Source: Capsicum annuum
Taxonomy: Eukaryota; Streptophyta; Magnoliopsida; Solanales; Solanaceae
Assembly (NCBI RefSeq): GCF_002878395.1
Contig: NC_061118.1
Location: forward strand, 91,531,016-91,595,015
Direction of reading: 5' to 3'
DNA: 64,000 bases
Below the pieces are notes generated by a model. The model was given only the letters and a program-made list of their open reading frames with translations. It was not told where the DNA came from and ran no database searches. Positions 24,524 to 36,613 of this stretch are shown here, piece after piece (positions within the stretch are counted from its first letter, which is position 1; every line of letters begins with the position of its first letter). The position numbers and the translations under genes are program-made.

Positions 24524-25946
24524 TTCACAAGTATAGAAAATTCAATAGATAGCAGACTATGTGAATGAGATATCATCTACTGATGTCATTTTTAATGAAA
24601 TATATAATCTAGTATATTATAGATTGTTCTATACTTTGATACGTGACTGTTGAACAAGTATACTGTTGATCAATTGAATATATCAAAAAGTAAGATAGGA
24701 ATAAAAATAAAGAAAATAAAATAAAATAATATCATTCAAACAATGGAAAACAACTAAATCACAATATATAAGAGTCTACAACAATTGGACATGTGATCTA
24801 ATAAGTAAGAAAAAGTGATGCTTGTGAATGTTCTTATGACAAGTAATGTTTGAGAATAAGTAGTCCTTCTCAAAGCATATGTTTGTTCTGAGTCATTGAT
24901 TTTTATTACCATTACTCTTACTTATTCTCATATGGTTATGTGTTCAATTTTTGTGTACTTTATATGATGTGATTTAGTTGTTCTACAATTCATGAATGAT
25001 TTTAGTTAATTTTATGTTATTTAATTTATTCAATTTCCTCCCTTTTTAGTCCTATCTTACTTGTTCATATATTCAATCGGTCGATCATAGATTTGTTTAA
25101 CAGTCATGTATCAATGCGTAGACCAATCTATAGTATATAAGTATAGAATAAACCTAAACGTATACTACAGATCAGAAATGTAATATATATGAGATATCGT
25201 TAGAGATCTAGCATCAACCATATGAATATATTAACAAGCCTCCATACGACTAAAAATGAAAAAGATAAATTAAGTTAAATTTAATTAAATTAGTTAACAT
25301 CATTCAAACATTGCAAAACAACCAAATCACATCATATGGGAGTACACACCAATTGGACATACGATCAATTGAGTATAAGTAAGAGCAGTGATAGTAAGAA
25401 CCAATTACTCAGAACAAACATATGTTTTGAGAAGGACTAGTTGTTCTTAAACATTACTTGTCATAAGAACACTCACAAACATCAATCTTCCTTACTCATT
25501 AGATTATGTGTTCAATTATTGTGGACTCTTATATGTTGTGATTTAGTTGTTTTGCATCGCTTGAATTATTTTATTTTATTTTATTTTATTCTCCCTCTTT
25601 AGTCCTATTGTAGTGATTTAGGATAATTGCATACCTTAAATATCACTTGATCATGTTCAAAAGTGATATAGACGCATAATTGATGTAGCTAAATGGCTTT
25701 ACATTATTTGAATGGTTTTAATTGGCCTATTTTATTTTAATTTAATTCAATTCCTTTCTTTTTAGTCATAATTTTAAATAGTTCATATATTCAATTGGTC
25801 CATCATAGACCTTCACATTTGTCAAGTATTGATGTGCACAATAATCTATAATATAGTATAATTTATTATTCCAATAATGACATCAGTAGATGATAAGCCA
25901 TAAAGATAGTCTGCCATGTGTTGAATGTTCTGAACTTGTCAATTTT
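24524..25946. repeat. Foldback element built of nested inverted repeats, about 1.4 kb
   Basis: The outer arms pair: TATCATCTACTGATGTCATT at 24571-24590 has its complement AATGACATCAGTAGATGATA near 25876-25896. Pairing extends outwards to TTCCTAAATATTCACAAG against the complement of CTTGTCAATTTTAGGAA. Inside, two units lie head to head. Unit one carries TTCTTATGACAAGTAATGTT at about 24834, and unit two carries its complement near 25455. Each unit is itself an imperfect palindrome. No frame codes for a known transposase, so it is a non-autonomous or foldback-type element. Confidence 0.75.
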
Positions 25947-27336
25947 AGGAAGATCGTTTTAATTCAATGTGTGGATTTAAAATAATCTTAGAGTTTATGG
26001 ATTACAGGAAAAATCCCTCTCTCATTCATCATGTAACTAATGATCAAGTTTTTTGAATTGCAAGTTAAGCCCCAGCCCTCCATTATGCTTGCAATTATGT
26101 CATTGCAACTTAATTCTCCACTCTTCACTATGCTTTTAATCATATCGGCGTTGAACCATTGGGATGAAGGAAAATGGACATTGTCTCCTTAGATACGGAT
26201 TTTCAAATTCAACATTTCAGAATCTCCTCACATTCACCCAAAAATTCACTAGTAACAACTACGTATTCTATAATAGATATGATATACCTAGATAATAGTA
26301 TTGAGTAGGCTCAAGCAATGGTTTATGAGCCTAGACTTAATAAACTGTAGCCGTCTGCTTCTTACCATATTTCTATATAGTATTTGATATCGCTTTTCTG
26401 ACGACCACCAAAATAATGCAAAAGATTAGAGCTTTGGAACAAGCTAAGGAGTGTTGAAATGTTGTTATTGAGCCCAGAATTAATTTCAAAAAGCGAGACT
26501 GATTTTCAAGATTTTTCAATAAAAATGGATGAAAATGTTGGGATAAAAATATGAGAAAATGGCTTAAAACAATGGAGATAACATCACTTTTCGATGGATG
26601 TTGAAAAAATCAATGAAAAATCATCGAAAAATCATTGAAAAATCGCAAAATAATGGCTAGTAGTGGAGCTTGATTGAGAAGCTTTGCTTTTTAAAAAAAT
26701 ATCTAATATTTGTATTTTGGACATGGGTTAAAGTGTAGTTTCTAAAACATAGGGGTTGAAGTGGGTATGAGACTAAAGTGCATATTTTTAAACTTGTGTG
26801 TTAGAGTTGACACTTTTTTTGTGGTCCCATTAGGGTATCTCTTTTTCAATATTTTTTAGACTAGTATCTCTTTATCAAAATAAGTTTGTCAAAATATCTA
26901 TTTTTTCAACTCTCCCTAGTAATTCTATATGCATCCAGAAAACAACCAAGTTCTACTAAAAAAAATAGTGAAAAAAGCAATCTTCCAGCTCTTCCCTACA
27001 AGGGGTTCGAAGGTGGAGTTTACCTTATTTCCAAAAGGAAATTAAAATAAATAGAGGTATATTGTCTCGTATCTGCAACAAAGGTAGTTCAATTAATAAT
27101 AAATAGAATGGATTGTTGGCGGTGGCACTACAATGACGACAGAAATTGGACGGATGTGAATTTGTGCAAGAAAATAATATCTTTTTCTTCTTTAATTATT
27201 ATAATGATGTGTCATTTTTTAATTTATAACTTTCCCACATCAGCCGCATTTGAACCTCACACATAATTGCTCTAAAATTTGTGTTCAGTTGACATATTTT
27301 ATGAAAGATTCAGGAATCCAATAGAAACATGATTTA
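25947..27336. other. Intergenic sequence without recognisable genes
   Basis: No coding region, RNA gene or transposon end could be supported. A locally repetitive stretch near 26575-26665 repeats AATCATCGAAAAATCATTG-like text. Confidence 0.45.
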
Positions 27337-28162
27337 GAGTGTGTTTGGTATGAAGCAAAACATTTTTTGGAAAATATTTTCTAATTTTCTCATGTTTGGT
27401 TGGGTTAAATAGTTTGAAAAATATTTTCCACATCAACTTACTTTTCTTAAATGTAAAAAAAATGACTCCATTCAAAAAGTAAGAAGACATTTTTCAAAAC
27501 TCTCTTTCAACTTCACTCTTAAGTTGAAATGTTCACACAACTCTCAAAATCATCCATCCCTACTCCGACCTCCACCCCCACCCCACCCCATCCCTAAAAA
27601 ATATTTCAAATTTTTTGCTCATCTCATCCCCTACCCCAAACCCAAACCCCTACCCCTCCCCCCCCCCCCCCAAAAATATATTTAATTTTTATTAAAAAAA
27701 TTTAAAAAATTGTCTTACTCACCCTACCAACCTCCTCCCCTCCCCCCTCCCCGAAATAAAAAAAATTATTTTTTTAAAATTTATTTTTAAACATTTTAAG
27801 TTTTTTTTTTCTTACCGCGACCCCACCCTTACTAGCCGCCGCCCCTCCAAAATAAATATTAATTTATTTTTTAAAAGTATCAAAAAAAGTTTCTTGCCCC
27901 ATCCCTACTACCGATTTTGACAACCCCCACCTATCCACCCCCTCCAAAAAAATAATTTTTTTAATTTTTTTTTTAAATATTCAAAACTTTTTTCTTATCC
28001 CACCATTCTTGTCCTATTTGTTTTCATTGTTTTTGTTAAGTATATAAAAATAATTTTAGAAAATATATACTTACCCAATTTTCATAACAAATACAAGATT
28101 GTAAGTAAGAGACAACTTATTTTTTTAGAAAATATTTTTCCTCTTTCTTATCGAACACACCC
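27337..28162. mobile_element. MITE-like element with C-rich interior, 826 bp
   Basis: The left end GAGTGTGTTTGGTATGAAG and the right end CTTATCGAACACACCC form inverted repeats like those of the GGGCGTGTTTGGT MITEs in this window. The flanks are TTA on the left and TAA on the right. The interior is unrelated to the 859 bp family. It is a run of roughly 90-110 bp imperfect repeats that alternate pyrimidine tracts (a C run near 27658-27671) with A/T tracts. Confidence 0.6.
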
Positions 28163-30620
28163 TAAAAAATTATTTTTTGGGGGTCAAAAATTATTTTTCT
28201 AAAATGTATTTTTACTCTTTAGCGAAACACTAAAATGTATTTTCTGAAAAATATTTTTCATTCACCAACCAAATGCTAGAAAATCCACTCACCAACCAAA
28301 TATTTTTACTTATAATAAGCCACAATCTTAAGATTTTGTCGTCCTCAGAGGGACATTTTTGAAATTTTGTAAATGATATTGATGAACACGGTAAATTAAT
28401 GTGGGGTGATAAAAGATGTTTTGGTTTATGAAAACACCAAACACGTATACGAAGAATTTTTCCTACATCTGTAAATTAGCACCAACACATGTGTCTAAGG
28501 AAGAATATCACACTACAGATGGGCTGCCACAAATGGCATGAGTCATCCTTGAAAATAAGAAATTGGCATGAGTCATCCTTGAAAATCAGAAATAAGTCGG
28601 TTATTAACATTGAGTCATCAGTTTATCAAGAAAAAGACATTCATTACTTTCTATAAAGCTCCATATAGGTGATGATTGCTTCCTGTATAGCTTTGGATCT
28701 GTTTTATTCATCTGCTTAGGTGAGTTTTTTTTTTAATTCCACTTGTTAATGTGAAGTGTAATTTCAAGTGTTTTTAATCATAAATCAAGAAAAGAACAAA
28801 ACATTGAAGCCAATCGAACATAAACAAGACAATACATAAGAAACCCCTAATTGGATCTTAAGAAAAAAAGCACACTTAGCAAAGACTAAATGTGAGATTT
28901 TGCCTGTTGTGATAAAGCTTGTTTGTTTGAAGGATTTGTGAAATTGGGGTTTTTCAGTGTCACTGAAATTACTGTTCCTGTTGTGACAGATTTCATTGGT
29001 TTGGAAATTTTGCATCGTTTATTATAAAATTTAAAGTTGTTCTTACCGGTTCGCGTACTGGGTTATTGAAATTAGGATTAGTGTTCGACCCTTCTTTACT
29101 GCTTTTTAGAGTTTTTTAGAGCTTACTTTAGGAATAAGGCAGTGAAATTGTCGTTTGTGTTGTACAAAATTCAATCTGTGTGGGCATTTTGATTTGTGCT
29201 CTCTGATTTAGGTACTGGATATATGTATATGTATATATTGGTGTTATTTTATGAAATTGGGTTTTCCCCAAGTTAGTAAAATTTGCGTTTGTGCTGTAAA
29301 AGAATCGATCTGTTCGAAAATTGTGAGTTGTGTCCACAGTTAATAGTGGGTTGTATTGCTGCTATTTTCTGCAATGTATGAGCTTTTGGTGCTATGATTT
29401 TCTCATTTCTTTCTTCCAGCAGTGTGTTGGTTGGTTTTTTAACTCCACGGTTGCTTCAGTGATTAGTTCCCTCGAACAAAAGTTAACCCAACATACATGA
29501 CACTAATTTGGCCTGCTCTACCTTTGTGAGTTATTACTACTTATAGATCATCACTTATGTTGTTCAAATATTTGTCCATAATATTTTGGTAAATTAATCT
29601 TTTTTCCTCAATTTGGCTTTTAGAAGCTTCTGTGTTTTTTTTAAGATGAGAAGTAATTACCGTCCGAACAACATCACTTCTTACTTTTATAGTTCATGTA
29701 TTCACCAAAAATTCTGCGCTTATCTTAGTTCGGCTTTATATCACACCAATTAGTAATATAGTACTTAAAAGATAGGAGCTTTAATATGTGTTGTTTACTT
29801 GAAATTTCATAGGAGCTTCAATGTGTGTTGTTTACTTGAAATTTTGTTCTAAGTTTCATTATTCATTGTGTGGGAGGTTACAACCATCCTTGGTCCAGCT
29901 GCTAAGATTTTATCTGCTTTCGGCTTACGCCTATACACAAATTTGTCCCTTGGATTTTAATCTAAAAAATATTGTGACAGTTGATTTTGAGTTTATTCTT
30001 GCACGGTCTTCAACTTTCATTTCCCATTCTAATGTAGGAGTCACCATAAGTATCATGTGTTCTATAGAAGTTTGTTCTTCGTATTGTAGGTCGCAATGTA
30101 GTTTGTGACTCATTTGTTTCATCGCTTAACAGTCCAATTCATTTTCTTAAAACAAGTGATACAAATTTTCCATATTTTTGTTTCCTACCATTATAATTCA
30201 AGGATGTTAATTATATTGTCATATATTCAGTTCCTTTTGTCTTATCTGTAAAACTAACTAAAAGATTAATGACTCATCAAGTGATAATTGAAGAAGACTT
30301 TTTGTTCCTCATAATTTATTTTTTATCCTTTCTTCGGTTAACTTTGCAGCAGAGTATAATTGGGTGAGTTTGTTATGTATATGAATATAATATTAGCCCA
30401 TTAGACTTGGTCAGTACATAATCTATAACAAGCTTAATCAATTAAAGAGGGAAAAATAGCTGCTCAGAGAGCTTTGCCAATGGACTTTGGTTCTCTTAAT
30501 AGCAGTAATAACATGCTACAACAAGGGAAGGAAAGAATAATTTTAACTCCCATAGAAGTAGCTTCTACCAGCATTGTCCTTCTCAACCTGTAGCTTTTCC
30601 TTTTCGTTATTTGTGATGAC
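28163..30620. other. Unassigned sequence, possible remnant of transcribed DNA
   Basis: No conserved gene is visible. TCTGCTTAG followed by GTGAGT at about 28720 looks like a splice donor. A short plus-strand frame from about 30447 to 30594 (including MDFGSLNSSNNML) has coding-like composition but no family I recognise. AT-rich low-complexity text fills the rest, including a 28200-28310 stretch related to MITE ends. Confidence 0.35.
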
Positions 30621-30624
30621 ATAT

Positions 30625-30745
30625 CTGAAACAACCTCCTCACCTCCACAAAGGTGGAGATAACATTTGGTTATTCAGTATATTCTTTGGACTTTACTTGT
30701 GGGACTACACTTGGTTGTTATTGTTGTTGTGTAATGTCAATAGTT
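30625..30745 (+). repeat. Decayed RTE-type LINE (or SINE) 3' tail
   Basis: GAAACAACCTCCTCACCTCC, ACAAAGGTGGAGATAAC and CTTGTGGGACTACACTTGG, followed by TTGTTATTGTTGTTG, match in order the 3' end of the LINE tail at 43136-43251. Confidence 0.6.
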
Positions 30746-31966
30746 GTTTGTTAATTTGTTTCGCTCCCTTGTTTTGTGCTCTTTTAAGTTTTGTTTTTGT
30801 ATTTGGAAGAGTTTATCATGGTTGCTTCGGTTGGTGTAGATTGGACTACCTTTCCGTGAAAGAGAAATTTAATTGTTACGTACCTTACGATGAATTCCTG
30901 TATGATTAGTATAGGTTGATTGGTAGTATAGCACTTAAAAGATAGGAACTTCAATGTGAATATAGAAGAAGATTTACTACTGCAACATGTGAACGGGATG
31001 TTCTGAGAGAAGGGAAACCAGCAGTACTCCTTCCCCAACTCATAGAAACCAACTTCACACCTCTACTTATTTGCACAGTTACATAATTTTTTACCAAAAT
31101 TAGGAGTTAATGAAGTAGTTCATGAATAACATAACATGTAGTCTTGAAATTCAAAAACAAAAGAGCAATTACCATAATGAAACTTACAAGACAATATTCA
31201 AACAGAAAACCTTAATTTCCAGCACTGCTTTCAACAATAATTGAGGAAGTCGTTCTTATGTTCACTTAATTACAAGCTACCAAATCTTTTAAAGAGTGAG
31301 TTGAGTGGTGTAATATAATAACGTATAACAAAAATGGAGGTATATTGTATACTAAATTAATTTTATATACTCCTTCTGTTCACTTTTACTTGTCACTATT
31401 TTGCTTTTTGACGTCAACCTGCATGAACTTTGACCAACGTTTTAAGATGTATAATTCAATAATTAAATTTAAAATTTAGATGATCAAAAAATATATGAAA
31501 AAATATGTGGAATGAATTCATGATCGATTTATCTCAAATGGTTTGTGGGTTCTATTAGTTTGTTTGGAGTTCATTTATTATTTGACATATTTTTAACTTG
31601 TGTACAATAGACCATAAGGGTAATTGTGATAGAATTTTTAATTTTTCTATTGGGTGTTTGACTACTAAATTTGATGTAATTTAATTTTCTATTTGAAAGA
31701 CTGCTACTTTTGCTTTTGGTGGAACAAAACAAAGGAAAGAACAAAGGCGTTTGAAAGAAGGATTTAGCATTGTACATGTAAGTATATAAGTTTAGCATAT
31801 TAATATTCTATATGTGAAGTGGTGTTCATCATAAGTGTATGCCCTATGATATATATTTTTTATCCTCATTTATTACTGTATTTTTCTTTCCAAACTTATG
31901 TGCTCTTAATAGTGATAGAATATAGTATGAACATAGTTTGATCATCTATTGTAACAATAGATTCTG
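30746..31966. other. Sequence upstream of the Helitron gene
   Basis: This should contain the Helitron 5' terminus (TC...), but I cannot place it. CTCCTTCTGTTCACTTTTAC at 31373 resembles the end of a Stowaway-type MITE (CTCCCTCCGTTCAC). No matching opposite end was found, so it is at best a truncated copy. Confidence 0.35.
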
Positions 31967-34237
31967 ATGGATCATGAAAAAATAAATAAACGATCTCTTT
32001 CAAGTACCGATAGAAACATGAAGCGACATGAAAAATATAAAAACTTGACAATTGAAGAAAAACAAGCTCTATCGGCACACTGCAAATCTAAATATCAAGA
32101 ATCAAAGAGACGTCGATTTTTAGAAAACTCTTCCTTCCAACCAATTGAAATGATACCATACACATACGAAAAAGGTGAGTATGTAGTATTGTATTAGTTA
32201 TGCCAACAATTTATGGATGTTGGTTAATATTAGTCCTTTTTTTTGTTCTAGGTTCAACTTCAAATATATTTGATCAACATCCTCAATCAAATTATGTTTC
32301 GCTCCAAAAAGTCTCAAACTGTAAATTTTGTTCTGCAAAGAGATTTCAATCTGAACCAGCTGGATTTTGTTGTGCCAATGGTCCTGTCAAGTTGACTTCA
32401 CATAAAATACCAATGAAATTATGAAATTTATATTTTGGAGAAGATGAAGAATCTTCACACTTTCGAACATACATAAGGACATATAATAATCTATTTGCAT
32501 TTACATCACTTGGTGCAAAGTACGATAAAAAATTGGCTAAAAGAGATTGTGGTGTATACACATTCAAAGTTCAAGGACAAATGTATCATTTTATAAGTGA
32601 TTTGTATCCACAAAATGGAAAATCAAAAAATCTACAATTGTACTTCTACGATAATAATAACGAGTTAACATATAGGATGGCTTGTTCCAACAAAGTTCAT
32701 GAACCAGTAGTGAAAAAACTAATGGATATGTTATCAAATAATCCATATTCTATTTTCCTTCGATCCTTGGTGAACATTTCTAACTTGGAAAACTTTCACA
32801 TTGCTCTTAGATGTGACTCAAGTTTAGACCAACGAGTATATAATCTACCTAGCTCATATGATATTACAACAATATGGGTTGAGGAAAATGATGGGAATTC
32901 TATTCGGGCACCTCACATTCAAATATATACTTGCAGTAATTGTAAAAGAAGCGTAAATTATTATTACGGATGCTATGATGCCTTACAGTATCCACTGTTA
33001 TTTTCATATGGTCAAAGTGGATGGCATTGCGGTATTAAAAAGTTTATGGAATAGAAAATGTTTGTAGACATCCTAAAACTTTTGAAATTGATGAGATACC
33101 AAATATACTAAATGTTTGTTCTCTTGACGGATATCTTGAAATGGAACATGATATTTTAGATAAAGAAAAGCGAAAATAAAATACAGTATCTGTTCGTAAA
33201 TATTATTGTCATAAGCTATAAATGAGAGATGATGAGGGAGATAAAATTTTATACATGGGAAGAATATTTCAAAAATATGTTGTTGATGAATATATAAAAC
33301 TTGAAACTCAACGATTGGATTTTTATTCATATAATCAAGATTTGTTTAGAATGGATGTGTTGAAAGGAGTTATTGATATTTTGAGATTGGGTGAAAGAGA
33401 TGCTTCTAACATTGAAAAAAGAAGATTTCTTTCAAATTCTTTTATTGGTGGGCCTAGAGATATATGTCAACGATACATGGATGCTATTGCATTAGTTCAA
33501 CATTTTGGTAAGCCTAATTTATTTATAACCATGACGTGTAACCCATCTTGGCCTGAAATAAAGGAGTATTTAGCATCCGTAGATGAAGCACAAAATAGAC
33601 CTGATCTTATTAGTAGAGTATTTAGAGCAAAAATCGAAGAGCTGAAAATAGATATCCTTAAATGATCTATTTTTAAAAAAGTCGCGGCCTTTATGTATAC
33701 TGTAGAGTTTCAAAAGAGTAGCTTACCTCATGCTCGTTTTATTATTATACTAACTGCTGAACACAAGGTTCTAATGCCAGAATCTTATGATAATATTATT
33801 AATGCTAAAATACCTGACAAAGATGTAAAACCATATTTATATTCACGTGTTCTTAAACACATGATGCATGGTCCCTGTGGCAATCTTAATCCTGCAAGTC
33901 CTTGCATGAAGAAATATGGTTGTTGCCAATTCAACTATCCAAAAATCTTCGTAAATCATACATCGAAAGGAGATGATTCTTATCCAATTTATAAAAGATG
34001 AAATACAAAAGTAGCAGTAGAAATGCGAGGACACTACTTGAACAATTCTTGGGTTGTTCCATACAATTCATTTTTGCTTGAAAAATTTAATTGCCATATG
34101 AATGTTGAAGTGTGCTCTGATATTAAAGTTGTTAAGTATCTTTATAAATAAATTTGTAAAGGACATGATAAAATTACTTTTTTTGTTCATGCTAATGAGA
34201 AAAATATAGAAATAGATGAAATAAAATAATATCAATC
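31967..34237 (+). pseudogene. Helitron RepHel, N-terminal and HUH Rep part
   Basis: The Rep part nicks DNA for rolling-circle transposition. The frame starts MDHEKINKRS. A short intron with GTGAGT donor (32175) and TTCTAG acceptor (32252) joins TYEKG to STSNIFDQHP. A zinc-binding stretch CKFCSAKRF and GFCC follows, then CGVYTFKVQGQMYHF. The Helitron_like_N domain reads SFIGGPRDICQRYMDAIALV and FITMTCNPSWPEI (33222-33665). The metal-binding HUH motif that follows reads VEFQKSSLPHAR near 33720, where active copies have PHAH, so the second His is Arg. The Tyr motif appears as VVKYLYK, then a stop at 34149. Stops also lie at 32422 and 33052. Confidence 0.88.
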
Positions 34238-36489
34238 CGCTAGATGTGTATCACCACCAGAAGCTACATGGCACTTATTTGGTTTTTCGATTAGTGAAAT
34301 GTCCCCAAGCGTATGCTCCCTTCAAGTTCATCTTGAAGGACAACAATTTATTTCATTTAGAAGCAATACTAATATACACTCGATTTTAAACAATCCGATG
34401 ATCAGGAGAACCATGCTAACTGAATTCTTTTATATGAATAGTGCTAATGAAGATGCTATAGAACTTAATTTGTTGTATCGAGAATTTTCTGAATATTTTG
34501 TATGGTCTATCAAAGACAAAATGTGGTCATATTGGAAAAAAAAACGTACAATTGGACGTGTTGTAACGTGTCATCCTACAGAAGAAGAACGCTATTACCT
34601 AAGATTACTGCTGATGAATGTTAGAGGTCCAAAATCTTATAAAGATTTTCGAACTGTTGAAGGACAACTATGTAGTACTTTCAGAGAATGTGTTGAAAAA
34701 CAAGGTCTTTTACATTCTAATAACTGTTTGATTGGGTGCATATTAGAAGCAACAAGTTATCAAATGCCACATAGTTTAAGGCGTTTATTTGCAACACTAT
34801 TAGTATATTGTAATCCAGTGAACCCTAGAGAACTGTGGAAACAATTTGAAGAGCCAATGTCTGAAGATTTCAAGCTAATACCAAATATTGGAAGAAAAGA
34901 TATTCAATTTCAAGTTCTGAATCAAATTAACGACATATTACATTCTATGGGAGTCTACATAAATGAATATAAACTTGTGCAAGAAACAATCAGGCTTTCT
35001 AAAACAGCAAAAGAAGCAAAGGAAGTTCATTTTGAGAGAACAATCGTTGTTAGTGAAGAATATACTTTACTATATAAAAAGCTAAATAAAGATCAATTTA
35101 AGGCGTATAACACTATTATGGAGAGAATATTCTCATATAGAGCTGGAGCATTTTCATTGATGGCCCAGGAAGAACAGGGGAAAAATTTCTATATCGTACT
35201 TTACTTGTATCTATACGATCGAAAGGTTATATAGCATTGACAACAACTACTTCTGGTGTTGCTGCTTCAATTCTTCCTGGTGGACGAACTGCACATTCAC
35301 GCTTTAAAATTCCTATCAATGTTGATGACAGTTTTAGTTGCAATATTAGCAAACAAAGTACACTTGCATGCTTAATTAGAGATGCAAAATTGATTGTCTG
35401 GGATGAAGTATCAATGGCCCAAAAAATATTAATTGAAGCTTTTGACTTGCTACTAAAAGATCTTATGAATACAAATATACGTTTTGGTGGAAAAGTGGTC
35501 ATTTTTGGAGGTGATTTTAGACAAACGCTTCCTGTCGTTAGAAATGAAAAAAAGAAGAAGATTTCATCGATGAAAGTTTATTATATTCGGACATTTGGGA
35601 AGAACTTGAAAGATTACTTTTGTCCGAAAATTTGTGAGAAAAAGCAGATCCTTTATTCTGTGATTATTTAATGAGAATAGGAAATGGTCAGGAAAAAGTT
35701 AATTCCGCAAATAAGATTGAAATTTCAAAATATTTTATTATTCCTTTCACAACTGAAAAACAATCATTAGATAAATTGCTTACAATGATGTATCCTAATA
35801 TGTACACATTTTTGTCAACATCATCTTTCACAGATTCACACGTCATTTTAACAACAAAAAATGATTTTGTAAATGAAATAAATGACATCCTTATCACTAA
35901 ATTTACAGGGCTATCAAAAACATTCATTGGTATTGATGAAATCATTGAACCTAATGATCAAGCAAAATTTGAGGACTTGTTACACACTCTTAATCCTGCT
36001 GGTTTGCCACCATATAAGTTATCTTTGAAAGAGAATTGTCTAATAATATTATTAAGAAATTTAAATCCATGCGAGGGCTTATGTAATGGTACACGATTAA
36101 GTTGTTGTGACTTTAAAACACATATTATAAGTGGTAAGATTTCATCTGGTGACTTCAAAGATACACACATTTTTATTCCAAGAATACCGTTAATAGCATC
36201 TCATGATGAAAAAATGCATGTTCCTTTTAAAAGAACCCAATTTTCTATACGATTATATTTTGCAATGACCATTAATAAAGCATAAGGTCAAACATTAGAT
36301 TTTGTTGGAATTCATTTGTGCGAGCCTGTCTTTTCACATGGTCAACTTTATGTTGCTTTATCAAGAGCAAAAAGTTCAAAATGTGTGAAAATATAAATTC
36401 GACCCCTAGTAGTTGCTAATCATGATGATCACTCAATATACAATATAGTTTATGATGAAATCATTCAAAAAGCTATTTTTCAAACATAA
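34238..36489 (+). pseudogene. Helitron RepHel, PIF1-like helicase part
   Basis: The frame 34299-35234 carries the linker with VTCHPTEEERYYLRLLLMNV, typical of Helitrons, then the start of the SF1 helicase. The phosphate-binding loop is found in another frame at about 35149 as IFIDGPGRTGEKFLYR, against GPGGTGKT in active helicases, so the key Lys-Thr is altered and a frameshift precedes it. TTTSGVAASILPGGRTAHS and the Walker B segment LIVWDEVSMA follow (35237-35671), with FGGDFRQTLPVV. The C-terminal part (35671-36285) has LLRNLNPCEGLCNGTRL and FAMTINKA, a stop replacing Gln, then GQTLDFVGI and [11 protein letters not shown]. Confidence 0.9.
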
Positions 36490-36613
36490 CATAAACATGT
36501 ACTGCTTTATCCTTTTCTTGTTCAATTTTTTCTTTAATTATTTCTATTGTTCAATATAATACTAACCATATTTTCTTTAACCCTCTTCTTGCCTTCTGTT
36601 GTATCTATTACAG

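Noticed and set aside
26575..26670. Short repeated ATCGAAAAATCATTG text as a regulatory array
   Set aside because: It is too short and irregular, with no palindromic or known binding motif.
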